Shown here piece by piece: positions 1 to 5,510 of a DNA stretch of 6,893 nucleotides (the first letter of the stretch is position 1; every line of letters begins with the position of its first letter). Below the pieces are notes generated by a model that saw only the letters and a list, made by a program, of their open reading frames with translations, was not told where the DNA came from and ran no database searches. Source of the DNA: JBBDXA01 sp040902585 (GTDB lineage Bacteria > Planctomycetota > Phycisphaerae > Phycisphaerales > Phycisphaeraceae); assembly GCA_040902585.1 (NCBI GenBank), contig JBBDXA010000059.1:1-6893 (forward strand), given 5' to 3'. The position numbers and the translations under genes were made by a program.

Positions 1-624
1 GAAGTGATTGCGCCAGAACTCGACCATCACCTCTTTGAACTGCCGATTGCTGGTGGCGGCGCGGAGGATGATGGATTCGGGCAGTTCCTTGCGAAGCTGG
101 GGAATGTTCTCCGCGTTTTCCGGACGCGGGTACTTGTTCATCATCTGCTGGACGGTCATCTTGGTCCACGGATATTTTTCGGCGACGAGTTTGTCGAGCT
201 TGGTGTCGGAGATGCTGGATGGATCAAGCTGCTGCTCGACCCAACTGATCCAGCCGCCCTGCTTGAGGAGTTCATCCACATCGCCGAGGCGAGCGCCGAA
301 GGCCATGCGGTTCATGACGTGAACGATCTGCTCGCGTTCATCGAGCGGCGGGCCGACGATGATCTGAGAATCAGGAACGCGGTTGGCGAAGGCCCGCTCG
401 CCGCTTTCGATTTCGAGGATGCGGACGCGCAGGGCCTGCTCGGCGGTGAGTTTGGTGTGCGTGTCGCCGGAGGCGGGGCCTTTGATGCCGGCTTCTTTCA
501 TGCCCAGGCGTTCGAGCAGGTCAACTTCGCGGATAGTTTGCGCCTGAGTGGCCGACGCAAACAAAACGACACCCAACACGACACCCATCAGCATGGTGGA
601 CAGGGTGCTGACCGTCATTCTCAT
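1..624 (-). CDS. DUF1800 family exported protein, N-terminal part (runs off window)
   Basis: The first 208 codons read in from the left edge on the minus strand; the C-terminal part lies outside the window. Residues 1-28 look like a Sec signal peptide: MRMT, then a hydrophobic stretch at about 8-25 ending in an ASA/TQA cleavage region. Residues 100-208 match the start of the DUF1800 family (PF08811): the 'MNRMAFGARLGDVDELL' segment (104-120), 'WVEQQLDP' (128-135), and 'RQFKEVMVEFWRNHF' (194-208), the usual hallmark of an EVM-x2-FW-x-NHF motif. The biochemical role of DUF1800 is not established; in planctomycetes such exported proteins are often encoded beside DUF1501 proteins, which may lie off the left edge. 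The start at 622-624 is preferred because GGAG sits 7 nt upstream; an in-frame ATG two codons later has poorer spacing. Family assignment is confident, function unknown. Confidence 0.88.
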   Translation of the reverse strand, partial: MRMTVSTLSTMLMGVVLGVVLFASATQAQTIREVDLLERLGMKEAGIKGPASGDTHTKLTAEQALRVRILEIESGERAFANRVPDSQIIVGPPLDEREQIVHVMNRMAFGARLGDVDELLKQGGWISWVEQQLDPSSISDTKLDKLVAEKYPWTKMTVQQMMNKYPRPENAENIPQLRKELPESIILRAATSNRQFKEVMVEFWRNHF

Positions 625-706
625 AGGAAGGCTCCGGATACCAGAGGCGGATGGAAACACAGATTGAGTCGCGATGATACCCCCGTAACCGCGGCTCTAA
701 TCATTT

Positions 707-726
707 ATCGGGCATCCCTACCCGAT
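707..726. repeat. Short inverted repeat, possible operator or hairpin
   Basis: Six-base arms ATCGGG (707-712) and CCCGAT (721-726) are perfect reverse complements around an 8-nt spacer. It would lie in the 5' leader of the DUF1800 gene if the promoter at 762-790 is used. It could be a regulator site or chance in a GC-rich genome; there is no independent support. Confidence 0.3.
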
Positions 727-742
727 CATAAAACCCCATTTA

Positions 743-778
743 GGCGAAATCAGACACTACCAGTCTAGTTTTTTCGCC
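743..778. repeat. Two-part inverted repeat overlapping the candidate minus-strand promoter
   Basis: GGCGAAA (743-749) pairs with TTTCGCC (772-778), and inside it AGAC (752-755) pairs with GTCT (763-766), giving an interrupted 7+4 bp stem. A run of six T lies at 769-774. It is not a sensible terminator because no plus-strand gene lies upstream in the window. It overlaps the proposed -10 and spacer of the minus-strand promoter, so a repressor site is possible but unproven. Confidence 0.3.
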
Positions 779-790
779 CCTGTCAGTCAA
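762..790 (-). promoter_or_regulatory. Candidate sigma-70-type promoter for the DUF1800 gene
   Basis: Read on the minus strand, TTGACT (785-790) matches five of six bases of the -35 consensus. After exactly 17 bp, TAGACT (762-767) matches four of six of the -10 consensus. Transcription would begin near 755 and give a leader of about 130 nt before the start codon at 624. Position and orientation fit, but planctomycete promoters are poorly characterised and this is a pattern match only. Confidence 0.45.
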
Positions 791-813
791 TAGATACAAC
801 GCACAAGTACCTG

Positions 814-825
814 GATCGTTCGATC
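814..825. repeat. Small palindrome in the divergent intergenic region
   Basis: GATCG (814-818) and CGATC (821-825) are perfect complements around TT. The location between two divergent genes would suit an operator, but the element is short and may be chance. Confidence 0.25.
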
Positions 826-997
826 AACTTAAGAATTATTTCCGGAACTCCGACCGCGTCTCTGTCGATACCGCTCCCTTCGACCGCCCCCACCCGTCGC
901 CTTTTAGGGCTCCGCGATCCGGGGAATCCCGATCGGACAAGGGCCGCCGCCGGCCGTTATCTTCCCAGACCCCCGAAACAGCCCTGCTCCTGCCGCA

Positions 998-1026
998 TTG
1001 ACCCATCGTCTGGCGGTTGCAACAAT
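998..1026 (+). promoter_or_regulatory. Candidate sigma-70-type promoter for the zinc-ribbon membrane protein gene
   Basis: TTGACC (998-1003) matches five of six -35 bases. After 17 bp, AACAAT (1021-1026) matches four of six -10 bases. Transcription would start near 1033, leaving a leader of about 60 nt before the TTG at 1092. If real, it excludes the farthest upstream in-frame start (TTG at 1017), which would lie inside the promoter. Confidence 0.4.
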
Positions 1027-1079
1027 CTGTTAAACCGGCAGTTCCGTCCCTGCCTTTGCCGGCACCACACGCCATGCTT

Positions 1080-1084
1080 GGAGG
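1080..1084 (+). promoter_or_regulatory. Shine-Dalgarno site that decides a TTG start
   Basis: GGAGG occurs 7 nt before an in-frame TTG at 1092-1094. The alternatives, ATG at 1074 and TTG at 1017, have no comparable purine-rich site upstream. The TTG start yields a protein opening with MDICPYCGT, placing the first zinc-ribbon cysteine at residue 4, a common arrangement for N-terminal zinc ribbons. Confidence 0.55.
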
Positions 1085-1091
1085 CCTCGCC

Positions 1092-3677
1092 TTGGATATC
1101 TGCCCTTACTGCGGAACTCGCAATCCCCTGGCTCAGGTCGCTGAAGGCCAGCCTCCCCGTTGCCACGAGTGCGGCGGCATCATCGATGACCTGAGCAAAA
1201 TGGCGACCCAGATCGCCATGGGCCCCTGGTTTTTCCGCACCCCCGGCAAGCCCTACGGCCCGGGCTGCGATGTTTCCATCCTGCGCAAACTGCTCGCTGC
1301 CGGCCGCGTCAAGGCGGACTCGCCTCTGCGCGGGCCTGCGACGAATCAGCTCTGGCGCCGCGTGCGCCACATCCCCGGCATCGCCCACCTCGCCGGCGTC
1401 TGCCACGCCTGCGGCGACGCGGTCAAGGCGGACAACAAATTCTGCCCGTCCTGCGGCGAGAAGTTCACCGTGCCCGAAGGCCGCAACGAATGGGGACTGC
1501 CCACCGAAGCACCCAGTGCGATCATCCGAAAGTTCCGCGAGAAAGACGCAAAGCTCTGCCCGATGTGCGGACACAACGATGTCGATGGCGATGACTGCGC
1601 CGAGTGCGGCACCGTCTTCGCGCCGCAGAGCGAAGCCACGCAGGTCACGCTCGGCGGCTGGTTCATCCGCAACAAGGCACACGACTACAAGCCCGGCGTC
1701 AGCATCGAACAGGTTCAGCGCGAGATCGCCGCCGGCCTGATCAACAGCCGGACCGCCGTGCGCGGGCCTTCGACCGAACAGTTCTGGGAATACGCCAAGA
1801 GCGCGGCCGGCGTGGCGAATCTCACCGGCGTGTGCCACACGTGCGGCGAGAAGACCGAGCCTGATGCGAAGGCGTGCGCCGCCTGCGGCGCGTCATTCGC
1901 GCTGCCTGGCGATCCGAACTGGATCGGCCTGCGCTACCCCACTGCCGACGCCGCGGCCGGCGCTCAGAAGCAACTCGACGCGGAACTCGCCAAGATCGCC
2001 GCGACCATGCCCGCGCAGCCCGCCAGACCCGCGCGTGAAGAAGTGGCGGATGTGGCGGAGGTGGTGGATGAAGGTGATTTTGAAGGCGCTGAGCCCGGCG
2101 AAGAATACGATCACGATTACGTTCACGACGCCACGCAGGCGCACCACCATGAGGAAGAGACAGCGGAAGAGACAGCGGAAGAGCCTCACCACACGCAGAC
2201 CGCCGACGCCGGCGGCTTCGATACCCATGCCGAAGCGGGAGTGGATCCCACTGATGCAGCCGACCGTCGCGATCGCCGCAAGGTGGAGCAGCTTCAGAAG
2301 TCGCAGTCCACATTGATCACGCTGCTGATCGTCACACCGCTGGTCCTGATCGGCGCGTTCTTCGCGCTCAAGGCCATCTCCAATTCAGGCGACGCGAAGG
2401 ACAGTGTCGCTGCCGACGGCGGCCCGAAGGATCAGAACCCGCCGGTCTACAAAGCCACGCCCAGCGATACGGCCGTCGCGGCGAAGAAGGACGCGGAGAA
2501 CCTGTGGGCGTCGGTGAAGGATACGCCCCGCAACGGCAAGTTCACCGGCTTTCTCGCGGAGGCGGAACTGGTGATGGTCAAGGCCAACGACATGTTCGCG
2601 AAGGAACAGTTCCTGGAAGCCGAGGCGGAGTTCAAGAAGATCGCCGAGCCTGTAAGCAAGGTGAAGAAGCTGACGCAGGACAAGATGGCCGCCAACACCG
2701 CGAAGAATCAGGCCAACGCCGCGATGGAATCCGCCAGGCAGCTCGATGCGCCCAACCAGGCGAAGGACGCGTGGGAGAAAGCCCAGGCCAGTTTCAAGCT
2801 GGGCAGCGACGCCTATGAAAAGGAAGAGTTCGATCAGGCGGATGTGCAGTGGGATATCGCCGTCAGTCACTTCGACTCGGCGAGCAAGCTGGTACAGATC
2901 ATGCGCAACGCGACGGACATTCGCGCTGCCGTCGAGCGCGAGGCGCTGACCAAGTACACGCGCGAGGCCCTTGATGCGGCCAACATCCCCGCGTGGCAGG
3001 CGTTCATCGGCAAGCTCAAGGCCGGCGAAGAGGCCGCCGAGGCGAAGAACTTTGAGGAAGCCCGAAACCTGTTCGAGCAGGCACGCCTGATGATCCCTTC
3101 CGTCGAGTTTGCCATGCAGCTTGAGATCGGCCGCAATTACTTTGCCTATCAGTGCGGCCGACTCACCGCGCGTATCTTGAAGGCCAAGGGCTCGGGCCAT
3201 CATCCTGATGAAGAGATGCTCGCCCAGCTCAAGCGGTCGTATGAGAACATGCAGATCAACCGCGACTTTTTCAACCGCGTGCCCAAGAGCAAGAACGCAT
3301 CGCCGAAGGAACTGGGCGAGGTGATGGTCGTCGACTGCGCGAAGGAAATCGAATCCGCCTTCGAGAACGGCAAGGAAGTCAGCGCGTGCTTCGGCCTGGG
3401 CATTCACATGGTCTTGATCGACGGCCTGCTGCGTGCGGACATCGGCAAACTCGCCCCCGCGACGCGACAGGACCTGGAGCTCTACCTCCGCAAGGTGATG
3501 CCCGAGTCGGCGAAGGACGCGAAGTGGGCCAAGGAGTTTCAGGATTTCCTCGTGGACGCCCTCGAGACGCTGGGCACCGAGCAGAACATCCCCACCAAGA
3601 CCCGCGAGAAATGGGCGAAGATGACCGAGACGCTGGACAAGTTCGAAGACGCGATGAAGATCGTGTCGCCGAAATGA
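1092..3677 (+). CDS. Uncharacterised zinc-ribbon / GYF_2-like membrane protein with extracytoplasmic helical repeat domain
   Basis: I do not recognise a named protein; function unknown. With the TTG start at 1092 it has 861 residues; ATG 1074 would add six. Domains in order: zinc ribbon 1 (C4, C7, C24, C27); a region at 43-100 resembling GYF_2/DUF4339 domains (GPWFFR, LLAAGRV, RGP, W88); zinc ribbon 2 (C104, C107, C118, C121); zinc ribbon 3 (C156, C159, C169, C172); a second GYF_2-like region (188-245); zinc ribbon 4 (C248, C251, C262, C265). An acidic, His-containing linker follows (about 316-400, with HHH at 351-353), then an Arg/Lys-rich stretch and one transmembrane helix (407-429). The rest (about 450-861) is charged, alanine-rich and helical, with three TPR-like segments near 497, 569 and 643. 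There is no signal peptide, and basic residues before the helix predict zinc ribbons inside and helical domain outside. A scaffold or adaptor role is a guess from architecture. It is convergent with the sulfatase gene. Confidence 0.85.
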   Translation: MDICPYCGTRNPLAQVAEGQPPRCHECGGIIDDLSKMATQIAMGPWFFRTPGKPYGPGCDVSILRKLLAAGRVKADSPLRGPATNQLWRRVRHIPGIAHLAGVCHACGDAVKADNKFCPSCGEKFTVPEGRNEWGLPTEAPSAIIRKFREKDAKLCPMCGHNDVDGDDCAECGTVFAPQSEATQVTLGGWFIRNKAHDYKPGVSIEQVQREIAAGLINSRTAVRGPSTEQFWEYAKSAAGVANLTGVCHTCGEKTEPDAKACAACGASFALPGDPNWIGLRYPTADAAAGAQKQLDAELAKIAATMPAQPARPAREEVADVAEVVDEGDFEGAEPGEEYDHDYVHDATQAHHHEEETAEETAEEPHHTQTADAGGFDTHAEAGVDPTDAADRRDRRKVEQLQKSQSTLITLLIVTPLVLIGAFFALKAISNSGDAKDSVAADGGPKDQNPPVYKATPSDTAVAAKKDAENLWASVKDTPRNGKFTGFLAEAELVMVKANDMFAKEQFLEAEAEFKKIAEPVSKVKKLTQDKMAANTAKNQANAAMESARQLDAPNQAKDAWEKAQASFKLGSDAYEKEEFDQADVQWDIAVSHFDSASKLVQIMRNATDIRAAVEREALTKYTREALDAANIPAWQAFIGKLKAGEEAAEAKNFEEARNLFEQARLMIPSVEFAMQLEIGRNYFAYQCGRLTARILKAKGSGHHPDEEMLAQLKRSYENMQINRDFFNRVPKSKNASPKELGEVMVVDCAKEIESAFENGKEVSACFGLGIHMVLIDGLLRADIGKLAPATRQDLELYLRKVMPESAKDAKWAKEFQDFLVDALETLGTEQNIPTKTREKWAKMTETLDKFEDAMKIVSPK
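1227..1898 (+). repeat. Internal protein-level duplication: GYF_2-like plus zinc-ribbon module
   Basis: Codons for residues 46-125 (bases 1227-1466) and 190-269 (bases 1659-1898) encode segments that align without gaps at a constant offset of 144 residues (432 bases). By hand count 30 of 80 positions are identical, including both tryptophans of each unit (W46/W190, W88/W232), the AAG and RGP motifs, GVCH and all four zinc-ribbon cysteines. The preceding zinc ribbons (C4-C27 and C156-C172) also correspond but differ in length. An old tandem duplication within the gene is the simplest explanation. Confidence 0.8.
2154..2183 (+). repeat. 12-bp in-frame tandem repeat, 2.5 copies, in the acidic linker
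   Basis: The unit GAAGAGACAGCG occurs at 2154-2165 and 2166-2177, followed by a half unit GAAGAG at 2178-2183. It is in frame and encodes EETA-EETA-EE (residues 355-364). Length variation by replication slippage would change the linker by four residues without breaking the frame. Confidence 0.8.
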
Positions 3678-3680
3678 TGG

Positions 3681-3709
3681 GAGCACCATTCCGACAGGGT
3701 GGTGCTAAT
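3681..3709. repeat. REP-like hairpin, left copy, just after the zinc-ribbon gene stop
   Basis: AGCACCA (3682-3688) pairs with TGGTGCT (3700-3706). Inside, TCC and GGG pair with one T-G wobble, leaving a single unpaired T (3689) and a GACA loop. It begins four bases after the TGA at 3675-3677. A second copy lies in opposite orientation at 3785-3813; 26 of 29 positions match between the left copy and the reverse complement of the right. There is no T tract, so an ordinary intrinsic terminator is unlikely, although a hairpin here could stop or stabilise mRNA ends. Confidence 0.7.
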
Positions 3710-3784
3710 GACCAGCAGCATGTCGAGCGTTTGTTGGTTCGTGCGCCTGCAACACAATCGAGAGTTTCACGTCAGTCGTGCGCC

Positions 3785-3813
3785 AATAGCACCACCCTAT
3801 CGGGATGGTGCTC
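3785..3813. repeat. REP-like hairpin, right (inverted) copy, touching the sulfatase stop codon
   Basis: AGCACCA (3788-3794) pairs with TGGTGCT (3806-3812), and CCC (3795-3797) pairs with GGG (3802-3804), leaving a TATC loop and one unpaired A (3805). Compared with the inverted left copy, the stem, bulge position and four-base loop are kept while three bases differ. Its last base is part of the sulfatase stop codon (3813-3815 on the minus strand). The 75-nt spacer between the two copies has no gene, only a 9-base direct repeat TCGTGCGCC at 3739 and 3776. Confidence 0.7.
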
Positions 3814-5303
3814 TACGGCACCGGCACCGCGTCATCTTTCCCGATTCGCTTACCTTCCCATACCGTCTCGCCCGTCTTCGCATCGTATGTCAGCACGCGA
3901 TGCGCACTACCCTCCGCCGGCTTGCGGTTCACCTTCGGCAGCCACTTCGCCAGATCACGCTTCACCTGCGCGAACTGCGTGTCAGGGGCGACATTCTTCC
4001 ATTCATTGGGATCCTTCACCAGGTCGTACAACTCCTCCGAGCCATCGGCGTAACGGGTGTAGCGCCAGTCTTCCGTGCGGATCGAATGGTTGTCATGATT
4101 GTGCGTCGTGATCGCCGGCGCTTCGCGCGGGGCATCAGCATCCTTCAGTTGCGCCAGCAGTGATCGCCCTTCCAGGTCGCCGCGCTTCTCGAAGCCGCAC
4201 AGCTCGATGAGCGTCGGGAAAATGTCCAAGAGTTCCGCGGGCTTTTTGCATCTCGCATTCGCCGCGATGCCTTCACCGGCGAAGATCAAAGGCACGTGCG
4301 TCGAGCGCTCCCAGAGCGTGTTCTTGCCGCTGATCGCCTTCTCGCCCAGGTGATAACCGTGATCGCTCCACAACACAACGATCGTCTCCTTCGACCGGCC
4401 TGATTCCTCCAGCGCTTTCAAGACGCGGCCAACCTGGTCATCCATGTAACTCGTCGTCGCCAGGTACGCCCGCACCAGCGGCTTCCACTCTTCGTTCTCG
4501 ATCAGCGTCGAGAGCCGCGGCTCGGGTAACTTCCAGTGCATGTACCAACTGAACCGAGGCGTGTCATCGCGATCGCCTTCCAGCATCGGCGGCATCTTCA
4601 GCGTTTCATTGGGATAAAGATCAAACCACTTCTGCGGCGCGAAGCAAGGCACATGCGGCTGCCTGAATCCACACGCAATGAAGAACGGCTTATCTTTCGG
4701 CGCGGCCTTGATCGCATCCACCGCAGCCGAGGCGATCTTGTAATCCCCGCCCTCTTCATCCTTCTCCGGCCACGGGCCCCAGTCCATCAGCGGGTGCGGC
4801 GTGCCCGGCAGCTTCGCAATCCGCTGCGGCGGCCTGGGCATGCCCGGCGCAGGTCCCCATTCGCCGAACTCTGCGGCCCGATCCTTCGGCTTCATCGCGC
4901 CGTCGTGGTAAATCTTCCCGCAGGCATACGTGTGATAGCCGGCCTTGAGAAACGTCTGCGGCAGCGTAACCCAGTCCCTGGTCAGGTCCACATCACGAAT
5001 GCCCGGCGCGAGGCCGTAGATCCCCGTCGTCGAAGGGCGAAGGCCGGTGAGAAGACTCGAGCGAGAAGGGTTGCACAACGGCGACTGGCAGTGGGCATTG
5101 GTGAACAGCGTGCCGCGGCGGGCAAGTGAATCGATGTGCGGCGTCTTGACTTGCGGATGGCCGCCAAACTCCGCGAGGCAGCCGACCCAGTCGTTCAGGT
5201 CATCAATGGCGATGAACAGCACGTTGGGTTTGTCCGCGGCGCGAAGAGGCGCGGTGAAAAGCATGAACAACAGAATGACGATGACACGGCTGACGTATTC
5301 CAT
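3813..5303 (-). CDS. Secreted type I sulfatase, iduronate-2-sulfatase-like
   Basis: A 496-residue formylglycine-dependent sulfatase that would hydrolyse sulfate esters, probably on polysaccharides, outside the cytoplasm. Residues 1-22 form a signal peptide (hydrophobic 7-18, then PLRA before ADKPNVLF). Visible catalytic features: metal-binding D34-D35 in 'IAIDDLND'; the sulfatase signature C77-N-P-S-R81 with following LTG (C77 is the residue converted to formylglycine by a maturase); K130 and H133 in GKIYH; H217 in FRQPH; D314-H315 in WSDHGYHLGEK. The C-terminal 'WRYTRYADGSEELYDL' segment (413-428) is typical of the iduronate-2-sulfatase-like group. Length is normal and no key residue is missing. 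The start is ambiguous: ATG 5301-5303 or ATG 5307-5309, neither with a strong Shine-Dalgarno site. The substrate cannot be told from sequence. No maturase or carbohydrate-uptake genes are nearby. Its upstream region holds a long inverted repeat. Confidence 0.93.
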   Translation of the reverse strand: MEYVSRVIVILLFMLFTAPLRAADKPNVLFIAIDDLNDWVGCLAEFGGHPQVKTPHIDSLARRGTLFTNAHCQSPLCNPSRSSLLTGLRPSTTGIYGLAPGIRDVDLTRDWVTLPQTFLKAGYHTYACGKIYHDGAMKPKDRAAEFGEWGPAPGMPRPPQRIAKLPGTPHPLMDWGPWPEKDEEGGDYKIASAAVDAIKAAPKDKPFFIACGFRQPHVPCFAPQKWFDLYPNETLKMPPMLEGDRDDTPRFSWYMHWKLPEPRLSTLIENEEWKPLVRAYLATTSYMDDQVGRVLKALEESGRSKETIVVLWSDHGYHLGEKAISGKNTLWERSTHVPLIFAGEGIAANARCKKPAELLDIFPTLIELCGFEKRGDLEGRSLLAQLKDADAPREAPAITTHNHDNHSIRTEDWRYTRYADGSEELYDLVKDPNEWKNVAPDTQFAQVKRDLAKWLPKVNRKPAEGSAHRVLTYDAKTGETVWEGKRIGKDDAVPVP

Positions 5304-5336
5304 GACCATCACAATAACCGCCCGCGCGCGGAAACC

Positions 5337-5429
5337 AAGCCCGATGGCGAGGGCCGCCGAGCCGTCGGGGTATTGAACGAAAGGCGCGCGACGGATACCC
5401 CGACGGCTCGCCGACTCGCCATCGGGCTT
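5337..5429. repeat. Long inverted repeat between divergent sulfatase and asnS genes
   Basis: The left arm 5337-5373 (37 nt) and right arm 5395-5429 (35 nt) are near-perfect reverse complements. The outer 15 bases (AAGCCCGATGGCGAG in the left arm) match exactly, and a 19-base inner block ending at TCGGGGTAT has one mismatch. The two blocks are separated by a 3-versus-1 base difference. The loop is 21 nt (5374-5394). Each arm is itself an imperfect palindrome: CCCGATGGC and GCCGTCGGG pair with one wobble. This is the arrangement expected of two REP-like units in head-to-head orientation. It could instead act as a regulatory or transcription-blocking hairpin for the two divergent genes. Confidence 0.8.
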
Positions 5430-5510
5430 CAACGGAGGGCCGTGCGCGCTTGCGCCTTGCACCCGCGCCCGCTTTGACCGACATTGCAACCCTTCAGCGA
5501 AAGGAATCCG

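Larger units (their letters stand above)
625..1091. other. Divergent intergenic region between the DUF1800 and zinc-ribbon genes
   Basis: About 470 bases with no convincing gene. The part around 690-840 is clearly richer in A and T than the flanking genes, as expected for a promoter region serving two divergent genes. It holds a candidate minus-strand promoter (762-790), a candidate plus-strand promoter (998-1026) and small palindromes at 707-726, 743-778 and 814-825. Short open frames here have atypical composition and no recognisable product. No tRNA, riboswitch or other structured RNA was recognised. Confidence 0.7.

Noticed and set aside
4..768. Plus-strand open frame of 254 codons opposite the DUF1800 gene
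   Set aside because: It is antisense to a recognisable DUF1800 domain, has no family-like motifs, and runs out into AT-rich intergenic sequence.
743..778. Possible intrinsic terminator (stem followed by six T)
   Set aside because: The T run lies inside the outer stem rather than after it, the inner stem is only 4 bp, and no plus-strand gene upstream needs terminating.
957..1838. Minus-strand open frame of 293 codons
   Set aside because: It lies opposite the zinc-ribbon region, where the conserved cysteine motifs clearly place the coding strand as plus. The antisense frame stays open because of GC-rich codon use.
2385..3689. Minus-strand open frame of 434 codons
   Set aside because: It is antisense to the helical domain of the zinc-ribbon protein. 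Its Leu/Arg/Gly/His-rich composition is typical of a mirror frame, and no domain is recognisable.
707..3813. Possible kinship between the palindrome at 707-726 and the REP-like pair at 3681-3813 through a shared TATCGGG
   Set aside because: The shared block is only 7 bases and the stem and loop arrangement differs, so chance is sufficient.
5430..5510. Possible T-box riboswitch, leader peptide or clear promoter for asnS
   Set aside because: The stretch is too short for a T-box and lacks its conserved elements; no Asn-rich leader peptide is present. The best -35/-10 pair (TTGCAC at 5457, GACATT at 5480) matches poorly.
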